A stretch of DNA of 7,571 bases, from the NCBI GenBank assembly GCA_021106775.1, contig JAIOTL010000214.1:1-7571 (forward strand). The letters are read 5' to 3'. A program made the translations under genes and the position numbers. Of the stretch, positions 1 through 6,530 are shown piece after piece (position 1 is the first letter of the stretch; each line of letters opens with the position of its first letter). The notes below the pieces were generated by a model. That model saw only the letters and a list, made by a program, of their open reading frames with translations. It did not search any database and was not told where the DNA came from. This stretch comes from Planctomycetota bacterium (GTDB lineage: Bacteria > Planctomycetota > UBA8742 > SKZP01 > JAIOTL01).

Positions 1-627
1 CGGTGCTGCTGTCCCGAAAAGCAGTCGTTTCGCTCCAAATTTCTTACAGACATCTTCAATCCCTTGATGAAGCTGAAAATAAGATGTATCAATGAACACA
101 TTCGACGTTTCAGCGAGAAGAGCATATATCTGTCGGTTGAAGCGGAATGTGGCATTTGTAAGCACGACGGGCAGCTTCGGATGAGAACTCGCAATCGAAT
201 ACACCTGATTCCAATCGGTTTCATCGATATCGATAAACAAGGGAATTGAATTATCCTCCAAAGCATGCAACAGTTTGCCTGCACACCACTGGGCAAGCGA
301 CCAATTATATATTTTCGGAAAAAAACGTACTGCTTTCACTCCGTTTTGCATCAACTCATCAACCAGCTTCTCAGGTGGTGACATTTCTCCAGTGTGATGT
401 GGCAGCAACACCCAGCATGCGTGCAGATTCTTTTGGTCGCCGATTTCTTCAATCAACCTTTGATTGCCGACACCCGGATTATATTCTTTGGAAAACGCGT
501 GATAAACCAATGCTTCATCCACTCCCGCCTGCTTCATGGCATCAAGCAGCACATTTAATGTCCCAAAGCTTTTCGGCAAAGGCACGGACAATTCGCCTAA
601 ACAGCAGTTTGAATCAATAAATTTCAT
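1..627 (-). CDS. Amidohydrolase-2-like TIM-barrel protein, 3' end outside window, metal ligands substituted
   Basis: The minus-strand frame is open from ATG at 627-625 to the window edge (209 residues, no stop). The layout matches metal-dependent hydrolases of the amidohydrolase-2 type: a first strand at residues 3-11 (FIDSNCCLG), repeating strand-helix units, a fifth-strand region near 152-162 (LPVVLTNATFR), a 'NVFIDTS' strand at 176-182, and a 'RLLFGTAAP' strand at 201-209. In typical members these places hold HxH (IDxHxHxG), a His (aHxG) and an Asp (FGxDxP). Here they read N7-C8-C9, T157-N158 and A207, so the usual metal ligands are missing. It may be a pseudoenzyme, may use other ligands, or may have a non-hydrolytic role. 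No signal peptide is visible, so it is probably cytoplasmic. The start is supported by GTGAGG at 640-635. It diverges from carA, so a shared function is not implied. The fold call is fairly secure; the substrate is unknown. Confidence 0.75.
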   Translation of the reverse strand, partial: MKFIDSNCCLGELSVPLPKSFGTLNVLLDAMKQAGVDEALVYHAFSKEYNPGVGNQRLIEEIGDQKNLHACWVLLPHHTGEMSPPEKLVDELMQNGVKAVRFFPKIYNWSLAQWCAGKLLHALEDNSIPLFIDIDETDWNQVYSIASSHPKLPVVLTNATFRFNRQIYALLAETSNVFIDTSYFQLHQGIEDVCKKFGAKRLLFGTAAP

Positions 628-634
628 TGGAAAA

Positions 635-640
635 CCTCAC
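635..640 (-). promoter_or_regulatory. Ribosome binding site of the amidohydrolase-like gene
   Basis: On the minus strand GTGAGG ends 7 nt before the ATG at 627. It supports that start and shows Shine-Dalgarno-led initiation. Confidence 0.55.
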
Positions 641-680
641 TTTGAGTTATCAATTGTGAATATTATCATTAAATGTTTAT

Positions 681-702
681 ATTGAAAACATAAATTGAAA
701 AC
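681..702. repeat. 9-bp direct repeat upstream of carA
   Basis: ATTGAAAAC occurs at 681-689 and again at 694-702, a 13-bp period. The first copy overlaps the right arm of the ATGTTT/AAACAT inverted repeat (673-691). This could be a regulator site or overlapping -35 boxes, but chance in AT-rich DNA is possible. Confidence 0.45.
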
Positions 703-796
703 CGATGTAACCAAGATTAATTTCTTTATCTAACGTAAAAAAAAATTTAAAAACTCTTCGGCAATTCAGAATTTGTGTATAAAACCATTAAAGTTT

Positions 797-803
797 AGGG
801 TGA
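797..803 (+). promoter_or_regulatory. Ribosome binding site that decides the carA start
   Basis: AGGGTGA lies 5 nt before ATG at 809. The in-frame TTG at 773, 12 codons upstream, has no purine-rich leader, and the extra residues (MCIKPLKFRVNL) precede the part of CarA that is normally conserved. The ATG at 809 is therefore preferred. Confidence 0.7.
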
Positions 804-808
804 ATTTA

Positions 809-1891
809 ATGGCGGAACAACAAAAGACCGTTGTCTCTCAAAATGCAGAATTGACTCTTGAGGATGGGACAATTTTTAGTGGAAAACGATTCGGAGCACC
901 GGTTTCTGCTACCGGAGAAGTCGTTTTCAACACAGGTATGGTCGGTTATGCGGAAACTCTGACCGATCCCTCATATCAGGGACAGATTCTCGTTTTAACA
1001 TATCCGCTGATTGGCAATTACGGCATCCCTGCAAACACCAGCGAAAACGGGATGAAAATATATTTTGAATCGGATAAAATTCATGTCAGAGCTTTGATAG
1101 TTTCGGATTATTCGGTTAATTTCAGCCACTTTAGCGCGGTGAAAAGCCTGCATGATTGGCTCGTTGAAAACAACATTCCCGCTTTGTACGATGTTGACAC
1201 CCGCGAATTAACGAAAAAATTGCGCAATCACGGAGTTATGCCTGGAAAAATAATTGCTGACAAAAAAATCGACATTTTCGACCCAAATCAGTCAAACCTC
1301 GTCGCTGAGGTCAGCATCGAAACCCCCACCGAATATAAAAAGGGTGATAAACGCGTATTGCTGGTGGACTGCGGCATAAAGAACAACATTTTGCGAAGTT
1401 TCCTCAAGCGCGACATCACAATCAAGCGTGTTCCCTGGGATTATGATTTCAGCGATGATGAATATGACGGCTTGTTTATATCGAACGGTCCTGGCGACCC
1501 GAAACAATGTAAAGCAACGATTAAGAACGTGCAGAAAGCGTTGACCGATGATAAACCGATTTTCGGAATATGTCTTGGGAGCCAGATAATGGCGCTGGCA
1601 GCAGGTGCAGACACCTACAAACTTCGGTACGGGCATCGTTCGCAGAATCAGCCCTGCGTGGAAGTCGGTACGAAACGATGTTTTATTACTTCGCAAAATC
1701 ACGGCTATGCTGTCGCCGACAAAACTTTGCCTGCGGATTGGGAGCCTTGGTTCGTCAACGCCAACGACGAAACAAACGAGGGCATAAAACACAAAACGAG
1801 ACCTTTTTTCGCTGTGCAATTTCATCCTGAAGCAACACCGGGACCCGTTGACACTGAGTTCTTATTCGATAATTTCATCAACCTTTTGTAG
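809..1891 (+). CDS. carA: Carbamoyl-phosphate synthase small subunit, glutamine amidotransferase
   Basis: CarA hydrolyses glutamine and passes ammonia to CarB for carbamoyl phosphate synthesis in the cytoplasm, the first step towards pyrimidines and arginine. At 360 residues it is close to the usual length (E. coli 382). Residues 13-145 form the CPSase small-chain domain (LEDGTIFSG, NTGMVGYAETLTDPSYQGQ). Residues 182-360 form a class-I glutaminase: SNGPGDP (225-231), nucleophile Cys255 in GICLGSQ, SQNHGYAV (295-302), and the catalytic pair His339 and Glu341 in QFHPEATPGP. With a constant offset of 14 these match E. coli Cys269, His353 and Glu355, and glutamine-contact positions S33, G227, L256, Q259, N297 and G299 are kept. 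E. coli His272 is replaced by Ser258, and His341 by Lys327 with His328 next to it. The segment YGHRSQNQPC (274-283) resembles CAD and Bacteroidota CarA more than E. coli. It is followed after 15 nt by carB. Confidence 0.97.
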   Translation: MAEQQKTVVSQNAELTLEDGTIFSGKRFGAPVSATGEVVFNTGMVGYAETLTDPSYQGQILVLTYPLIGNYGIPANTSENGMKIYFESDKIHVRALIVSDYSVNFSHFSAVKSLHDWLVENNIPALYDVDTRELTKKLRNHGVMPGKIIADKKIDIFDPNQSNLVAEVSIETPTEYKKGDKRVLLVDCGIKNNILRSFLKRDITIKRVPWDYDFSDDEYDGLFISNGPGDPKQCKATIKNVQKALTDDKPIFGICLGSQIMALAAGADTYKLRYGHRSQNQPCVEVGTKRCFITSQNHGYAVADKTLPADWEPWFVNANDETNEGIKHKTRPFFAVQFHPEATPGPVDTEFLFDNFINLL

Positions 1892-1906
1892 TAAAATGGT
1901 GCATAA

Positions 1907-4900
1907 ATGATAAAAACTAAGGACAATAATCTGGAAGAAAAAAAAGTTGAAAAGGTTATCATCCTTGGCAGCGGGGGACTGCAAATCGGGCAGGCGGGTG
2001 AGTTCGATTATTCAGGTAGTCAGGCAATTAAGGCGTTGAAGGAAGAAGGCGTCAGCACGGTTCTGGTCAACCCGAATATCGCTACGATTCAGACAAGCGA
2101 AGGATTGGCGGACAAAATATATTTCCTGCCTGTAAATCCCGAATTTGTCGAGCGAGTTATCGAGAAGGAAATGCCCGATGGGATTTTACCTGGCTTCGGA
2201 GGGCAAACCGCCTTGAATTGCGGAGTCGAGTTGTATGAAAAAGGCATTCCTGAAAAATATAATGTTCAGGTTCTCGGCACGAGCATTGAAACGATACAGA
2301 ATACGGAAGACCGCGATTTATTTATCAAAAAATTGAACGAAATCAATGTCAAAAGCCCGAAAAGCGTCGCAACAACAACGATTGAACAAGCAATTGATGC
2401 TGCCGAAGAAATCGGCTATCCCGTGATGATTCGAGTCGCTTACGCCCTTGGAGGCAGGGGAAGCGGAATTTGTCGCAGCCGTGATGAATTAATCGGTAAA
2501 TGTCGGGAAGCGTTTTCCTCAGCAAATCAGGTGCTGGTCGAAGAATGGCTCGGTGGCTGGAAAGAAATCGAATATGAAGTTGTCCGCGATAAATTCGACA
2601 ATTGCATCACCGTCTGCAACATGGAAAACTTCGACCCGCTTGGGATTCATACCGGCGAAAGCATCGTTGTTGCGCCTTCGCAGACTTTGTCCAACACCGA
2701 ATATCATAAACTCAGGAACATCGCGCTCAGGGTTATTCGGCATCTGGGCATCATCGGCGAATGTAATATTCAATACGCCCTTGACCCTAAATCGGAGGAT
2801 TACCGGATTATCGAGGTAAATGCGCGATTGTCCCGAAGTTCTGCACTGGCATCAAAGGCAACGGGGTATCCGCTGGCTTTTATCGCCGCAAAGCTCGCTC
2901 TGGGACATTCACTCATCGACATCGAGAATAAAATCACGAAAAAAACCAAAGCGTGCTTCGAACCTGCGCTCGATTACGTCGTCATCAAAATCCCGCGCTG
3001 GGACCTCAAAAAATTCAAGGAAGTTGACGAACACATCGGAAGCGAGATGAAATCAGTCGGCGAAGTTATGAGCATCGGTAGAAAATTCGAGGAAGCCCTG
3101 CAAAAATCGCTGCGAATGATAGCAACCGGCATGCACGGGCTGACTTTGAACAGGATTCGGCTTGGCGAGCTGGAAGAAGAGCTGAAACACCCGACAGATA
3201 AAAGAATTTTTGCCATTGGCGAGGCGATGAAACAAGGCTGGTCGGTCGAAAAAATACACGAATTAACAAAAATCGACAAATGGTTTCTGTATAAACTGAA
3301 AAATATCATCGACTGCGAAATTGAGCTTAACAAACGTGAACTTGATAGAGATTTGTTGTTCGAAGCGAAACAGCTTGGGTTCAGCGACTTTCAGCTTTCC
3401 AAAATAAAGAAAATTAGCTTGATGGACATCAGAAAACTGCGTAAAAAACTTGGCGTTTTGCCTTGCGTGAAACAAATTGACACCCTTGCCGCTGAATTCC
3501 CCGCACAAACCAATTACCTGTATTTTACTTACAACGGAATCTTCAACGACGTTGAACCAAGCAGTAATTCCGTTATTGTTCTTGGCAGCGGTGCATACAG
3601 AATCGGCAGCAGCGTGGAATTTGACTGGTGTTGCGTAAATTCGGTTATGACTACGAAAAAACTCGGATTCAACACGATTATGATAAATTATAATCCCGAA
3701 ACCGTCAGCACCGACTACGATGTCTGCGACAAACTTTATTTCGATGAAATGTCGTTTGAACGCGTTCTGGACATCTACGAATTTGAAAATCCTGAAGGCA
3801 TCATCGTTTCAATGGGCGGGCAGATACCGAATAATCTGGCTGTCAGGCTGCATCAAGTGGGCGTAAGAATCCTGGGAACAACTCCCGAAAGCATTGATAA
3901 CGCTGAAGACAGAAACAAATTCTCAAAGCTTCTGGATGAACTGAAAATCGACCAGCCCGACTGGAAAGAGCTGACAAGCATAAAAAAAGCAATCATATTC
4001 GCAAACGATGTCGGTTATCCGGTTCTAATTCGACCGAGTTATGTCCTTAGCGGTGCTGCGATGAACGTCGTCTGGGACGATGAAAGTCACGAAAAATATT
4101 TGAATGAAGCGTCGGAAGTTAATCCGCAATATCCGGTTGTAATCACAAAATTTATCGAGGATTCCAAGGAAGTTGAGATCGATGCAGCGGCTAAAGACGG
4201 CGAAATCCTCATTTACGCGATTAGTGAGCATATTGAGAATGCAGGGGTTCACAGCGGAGATGCGACAATTGTTCTGCCTGCCCAGCATCTTTACATCGAA
4301 ACAATTAGGCGCGTTAAAAAAATTTCTCGCCAAATCGCCAAAAGCCTGCGCATTACCGGACCATTCAACATTCAGTTCCTGGCGTATAAAAATAATATCA
4401 AGGTTATCGAATGCAATTTACGTGCGTCGCGAAGTTTTCCGTTCTGCTCCAAGGTTTTCAAGCAAAATATGATTGATTATGCGACACGAGCGATTCTCGG
4501 AGATGATGTCAAGCCAGTCGAGAAATCATCGCTTGACCTGGATTATGTCGGAGTCAAGGCAGCACAATTCAGCTTTTCAAGACTCAAAGGTGCAGACCCC
4601 ACGCTGGGAGTCGAAATGGCATCAACAGGGGAAGTCGGCTGCATCGGACACGAGCTGAACGAAGCATTTCTCAAAGCATTCCTCTCTGTCGGTTTCAAAA
4701 TTCCCAAAAAAAATATACTACTTTCAACGGGTCCGCTTGAGAAAAAAGCAAGATTTCTGGAAAGTGCAATCAAACTCAAGGAGATGGGATATTATTTGTA
4801 CGCATCGCCTGGAACCGGGAAGTTTCTTGAGGATTACGGCATCGATGCTGAGATTCTGAATTGGCCCCTCAGCGAGAAAAAACCTAACATCAAAGATTTC

Positions 4901-5107
4901 ATCATGAAAAAGAAAATCGATTTGGTGCTGAACATTCCTAAAAATAACCAGAAAGAAGAACTTGAGAACGATTATTTAATCAGGCGTCTTGCTGTTGATT
5001 TCGAGATTCCGCTTATCACCAATCTAAAAGTAGCAATCCAAATGATAGATGCACTTGAGTCGTTACGAGATAACAAACTCGATATTCTATCCTGGGACGA
5101 ATATTGA
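1907..5107 (+). CDS. carB: Carbamoyl-phosphate synthase large subunit, CAD-like type
   Basis: CarB makes carbamoyl phosphate from bicarbonate, two ATP and the ammonia supplied by CarA. It has 1066 residues (E. coli 1073) and all four regions: ATP-grasp half 1 (about 14-405; ILGSGGLQIGQAGEFDYSG, Q289, and E303/N305 in IIEVNARLSRSSALASKATG), an oligomerisation region (about 406-548), ATP-grasp half 2 (about 553-930; VLGSGAYRIGSSVEFDW, E835/N837 in VIECNLRASRSFPF), and a C-terminal MGS-like allosteric domain (about 935-1066). Motifs such as NPNIATIQTSEG, GSGAYRIGSS, ENAGVHSGDAT and FKIPKKNILL, and the C-terminal SWDEY, follow human CAD and Bacteroidota CarB as I remember them, rather than E. coli. 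In the allosteric domain the E. coli UMP-site residues Lys993 and Thr1017 appear as Trp986 and Pro1011. The ATG at 1907 has only a weak leader (GGTG), suggesting translational coupling to carA. The gene ends with tandem in-frame stops TGA-TAG (5105-5110). Confidence 0.97.
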   Translation: MIKTKDNNLEEKKVEKVIILGSGGLQIGQAGEFDYSGSQAIKALKEEGVSTVLVNPNIATIQTSEGLADKIYFLPVNPEFVERVIEKEMPDGILPGFGGQTALNCGVELYEKGIPEKYNVQVLGTSIETIQNTEDRDLFIKKLNEINVKSPKSVATTTIEQAIDAAEEIGYPVMIRVAYALGGRGSGICRSRDELIGKCREAFSSANQVLVEEWLGGWKEIEYEVVRDKFDNCITVCNMENFDPLGIHTGESIVVAPSQTLSNTEYHKLRNIALRVIRHLGIIGECNIQYALDPKSEDYRIIEVNARLSRSSALASKATGYPLAFIAAKLALGHSLIDIENKITKKTKACFEPALDYVVIKIPRWDLKKFKEVDEHIGSEMKSVGEVMSIGRKFEEALQKSLRMIATGMHGLTLNRIRLGELEEELKHPTDKRIFAIGEAMKQGWSVEKIHELTKIDKWFLYKLKNIIDCEIELNKRELDRDLLFEAKQLGFSDFQLSKIKKISLMDIRKLRKKLGVLPCVKQIDTLAAEFPAQTNYLYFTYNGIFNDVEPSSNSVIVLGSGAYRIGSSVEFDWCCVNSVMTTKKLGFNTIMINYNPETVSTDYDVCDKLYFDEMSFERVLDIYEFENPEGIIVSMGGQIPNNLAVRLHQVGVRILGTTPESIDNAEDRNKFSKLLDELKIDQPDWKELTSIKKAIIFANDVGYPVLIRPSYVLSGAAMNVVWDDESHEKYLNEASEVNPQYPVVITKFIEDSKEVEIDAAAKDGEILIYAISEHIENAGVHSGDATIVLPAQHLYIETIRRVKKISRQIAKSLRITGPFNIQFLAYKNNIKVIECNLRASRSFPFCSKVFKQNMIDYATRAILGDDVKPVEKSSLDLDYVGVKAAQFSFSRLKGADPTLGVEMASTGEVGCIGHELNEAFLKAFLSVGFKIPKKNILLSTGPLEKKARFLESAIKLKEMGYYLYASPGTGKFLEDYGIDAEILNWPLSEKKPNIKDFIMKKKIDLVLNIPKNNQKEELENDYLIRRLAVDFEIPLITNLKVAIQMIDALESLRDNKLDILSWDEY

Positions 5108-5115
5108 TAGCTATC
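5106..5115. repeat. 10-bp palindrome across the carB stop
   Basis: GATAGCTATC is a perfect palindrome that overlaps the carB TGA stop (5105-5107) and the second stop TAG. It is followed by a second palindrome, CTAATTATTAG (5115-5125). No T-tract follows that would make a standard intrinsic terminator. Confidence 0.4.
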
Positions 5116-5134
5116 TAATTATTAGTAGTTAAGG

Positions 5135-5190
5135 TTACCAATAAATACAACTTTCAAATAAATAATTGTAAATTTATTTACTCTTGGTAA
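5135..5190. repeat. Long interrupted inverted repeat between carB and the aminotransferase gene
   Basis: TTACCAATAAATA (5135-5147) pairs with TATTTA-CTC-TTGGTAA (5175-5190), giving a 13-bp stem with a 3-nt bulge (5181-5183) and a 27-nt loop. The loop overlaps another perfect inverted repeat, AAATAAAT (5156-5163) with ATTTATTT (5172-5179), so two alternative hairpins compete for 5175-5179. The right arm runs into a row of A (5189-5194), not T, so it is not a classic terminator for carB. It could be an RNA structure or a protein-binding site; base composition makes some pairing expected by chance. Confidence 0.4.
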
Positions 5191-5211
5191 AAAAGCAATT
5201 GCCAATAATAA
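5184..5211 (+). promoter_or_regulatory. Weak candidate promoter of the aminotransferase-symporter pair
   Basis: TTGGTA (5184-5189) and TAATAA (5206-5211) are spaced by 16 nt and lie 26 nt upstream of the ATG at 5238. The -35 box falls inside the right arm of the inverted repeat, so a protein binding there could control transcription. AT-rich DNA gives many such matches. Confidence 0.25.
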
Positions 5212-5225
5212 AATTATAAGTATTT

Positions 5226-5230
5226 GGAAG
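5226..5230 (+). promoter_or_regulatory. Ribosome binding site that sets the aminotransferase start
   Basis: GGAAG ends 7 nt before ATG at 5238 and only 4 nt before the adjacent TTG at 5235. The spacing and codon favour the ATG. Confidence 0.55.
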
Positions 5231-5237
5231 TAAATTG

Positions 5238-6473
5238 ATGGAGAAACTTGCGATTGAAGGTGGAAATCCAGTACGCAGCACGTCTTTGCCGCCGCCATAT
5301 CCGGGCGCTTTGGTAATGGATGAAAAAGAAAAAAGAGCGTTAATCGAAGTTATCGAGCATAAATCTCCATTCAGATATTACGGACCTAACATGCTCAACA
5401 AGGTTTCCGAGTTCGAGAAATCGCTTGAGAATTATTTCCAGGTTAATCATGCGCTTGGTCTAACTTCCTGTACAGCAGCTTTGAAAACGGCACTTGTGGC
5501 ACTTGGTGTCGGTCCCGGTGATGAGGTGATTGTGCCTGCATATACCTTTATTGCTTGCGTGAGTGCGGTTGTTGCTGCAAAAGCGATTCCCGTTTTCGTG
5601 GAAGTTGACGAGACACTGAACATTGACCCAAAAGACCTCGAGAACAAGATTTCAGCGCATACAAAAGTGATAATGGTGGTTCATCTGCAGGGAGTTTCCT
5701 GCGATATGGACGCGATTCTTGCGATTGCCACGGAAAAAAACGTTACAGTGCTTGAAGATTGTGCGCAGTCCTTCGGAGCGGAGTACAGGGGGCGGAAGGT
5801 TGGAACATTTGGAAAAATAAGCGTTTTTAGCTTGCAAATGAATAAGCTGATTACCGCTGGCGAGGGTGGATTCATAATAACCAACAACCGCGAGACCTTC
5901 CTGCGTGCAGTCCGTTACCACGACCACGGCAACCTGCGAGAGTTTGAAGGCGGAATGCCGTTTCTGGGTGAAAATTATCGAATGAGTGAGCTTGCGGGCG
6001 CTTTGGGAGTTGTTCAGCTTGAAAAACTTGATGATATTCTAGCGAAAATGAAGTACGCCAAACAAAAAATACTTGACGGAATTAAAGACATCAAAGGCAT
6101 CACATTCAGGCAAATTACCGACGGCGCTGAGGATATTGGCACAAGCGTCATATTTTTTGTTGAAACAGAGGAAATTGCCGTCAAATTCGTAGATGCCCTA
6201 AATGCTGAGAATATCAGCACAAGCCAGATGTACGGCGGAACGGTTTATGGTAGAAATCCGCAGGTGTTTAATATGAGCACAGCCACCGCTGACGGCTGCC
6301 CGTTTACCTGCCCTCATTATCAGGGAAAGGTAAAATATTATAATGGAATGTGTCCCAAATCGGAGAGTCTTGCGAAGCGGATGATTTATATTCCGCTTGC
6401 ACCGACCTTCTTCGAGCAGGAATTCGCGGATGTCATAGCCGGTGTACACAAGGTTGCAGCACATATATTATAA
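5238..6473 (+). CDS. DegT/DnrJ/EryC1/StrS-family PLP aminotransferase
   Basis: This 411-residue protein is a complete fold-type I PLP enzyme of the family that transaminates keto sugars, often with glutamate or glutamine as amino donor. The start EGGNPVR (7-13) is typical of one branch of the family. The cofactor site is visible: TSCTAAL (76-82) at the phosphate-binding turn (usually SGTAAL), Asp174 and Gln177 in LEDCAQSFGA for the pyridine ring, and Schiff-base Lys203 in SLQMNKLITAGEGG. HDHGN (228-232) and ENYRMSELAGA (245-255) are family features. A cysteine-bearing C-terminal segment has C354, C358, H360 and C372. It is probably cytoplasmic. It is separated from carB by an AT-rich gap and followed after 57 nt by a symporter, suggesting an operon. 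The substrate cannot be told: relatives include KdnA-like octulosonate, inosose and nucleotide-sugar aminotransferases. The family call is secure. Confidence 0.93.
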   Translation: MEKLAIEGGNPVRSTSLPPPYPGALVMDEKEKRALIEVIEHKSPFRYYGPNMLNKVSEFEKSLENYFQVNHALGLTSCTAALKTALVALGVGPGDEVIVPAYTFIACVSAVVAAKAIPVFVEVDETLNIDPKDLENKISAHTKVIMVVHLQGVSCDMDAILAIATEKNVTVLEDCAQSFGAEYRGRKVGTFGKISVFSLQMNKLITAGEGGFIITNNRETFLRAVRYHDHGNLREFEGGMPFLGENYRMSELAGALGVVQLEKLDDILAKMKYAKQKILDGIKDIKGITFRQITDGAEDIGTSVIFFVETEEIAVKFVDALNAENISTSQMYGGTVYGRNPQVFNMSTATADGCPFTCPHYQGKVKYYNGMCPKSESLAKRMIYIPLAPTFFEQEFADVIAGVHKVAAHIL

Positions 6474-6516
6474 ATTTTGAAATTCATGTAAATAATCCAG
6501 ACGGATAACAAGAAAC

Positions 6517-6524
6517 AGGAAGGA
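6517..6524 (+). promoter_or_regulatory. Strong Shine-Dalgarno of the symporter gene
   Basis: AGGAAGGA lies 6 nt before ATG at 6531. It fixes the start and is the clearest ribosome binding site in the window. The 57-nt gap after the aminotransferase stop (6474-6530) holds no terminator, so co-transcription is likely. Confidence 0.75.
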
Positions 6525-6530
6525 ATTGAG

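Larger units (their letters stand above)
628..808. promoter_or_regulatory. Divergent intergenic control region between the amidohydrolase-like gene and carA
   Basis: This 181-bp AT-rich stretch lies between two genes transcribed away from each other, so it must hold both promoters. Candidate elements are TTGAAA boxes at 682-687 and 695-700 on the plus strand, but no well-spaced strong -10 follows either. It also holds a 9-bp direct repeat (681-689 and 694-702), an inverted repeat ATGTTT/AAACAT (673-678 and 686-691), an 11-nt palindrome AATTCAGAATT (763-773) and a run of nine A (737-745). I see no PyrR-type attenuator or terminator-like GC stem, so the mode of control of carAB cannot be read. 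The start codons on both sides are secure; the individual promoter boxes are not. Confidence 0.5.

Noticed and set aside
64..620. Two consecutive open frames on the plus strand (64-249 and 246-620).
   Set aside because: They lie opposite the well-supported minus-strand amidohydrolase-like frame and give no family-like protein.
651..671. A 21-bp stretch similar to 5196-5216 (both begin CAATTG, about 16 matches), suggesting a shared operator.
   Set aside because: Both are very AT-rich, the match is gapless but scattered after the first bases, and chance explains it.
737..745. Run of nine A upstream of carA, as a possible terminator or phase-variable tract.
   Set aside because: No GC-rich stem is next to it on either strand and it lies too far from the start codons for an obvious role; it is most simply AT-rich promoter DNA.
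773..808. Upstream TTG start that would add 12 residues to CarA.
   Set aside because: It has no ribosome binding site, while ATG 809 follows AGGGTGA and fits the family length.
1292..1825. A 177-codon minus-strand open frame inside carA.
   Set aside because: It is antisense to strongly conserved CarA sequence and has no recognisable domain or ribosome binding site.
2000..4600. Similarity between the two halves of carB, as if from a recent repeat or duplication.
   Set aside because: The two ATP-grasp halves are the ancient internal duplication present in all CarB proteins.
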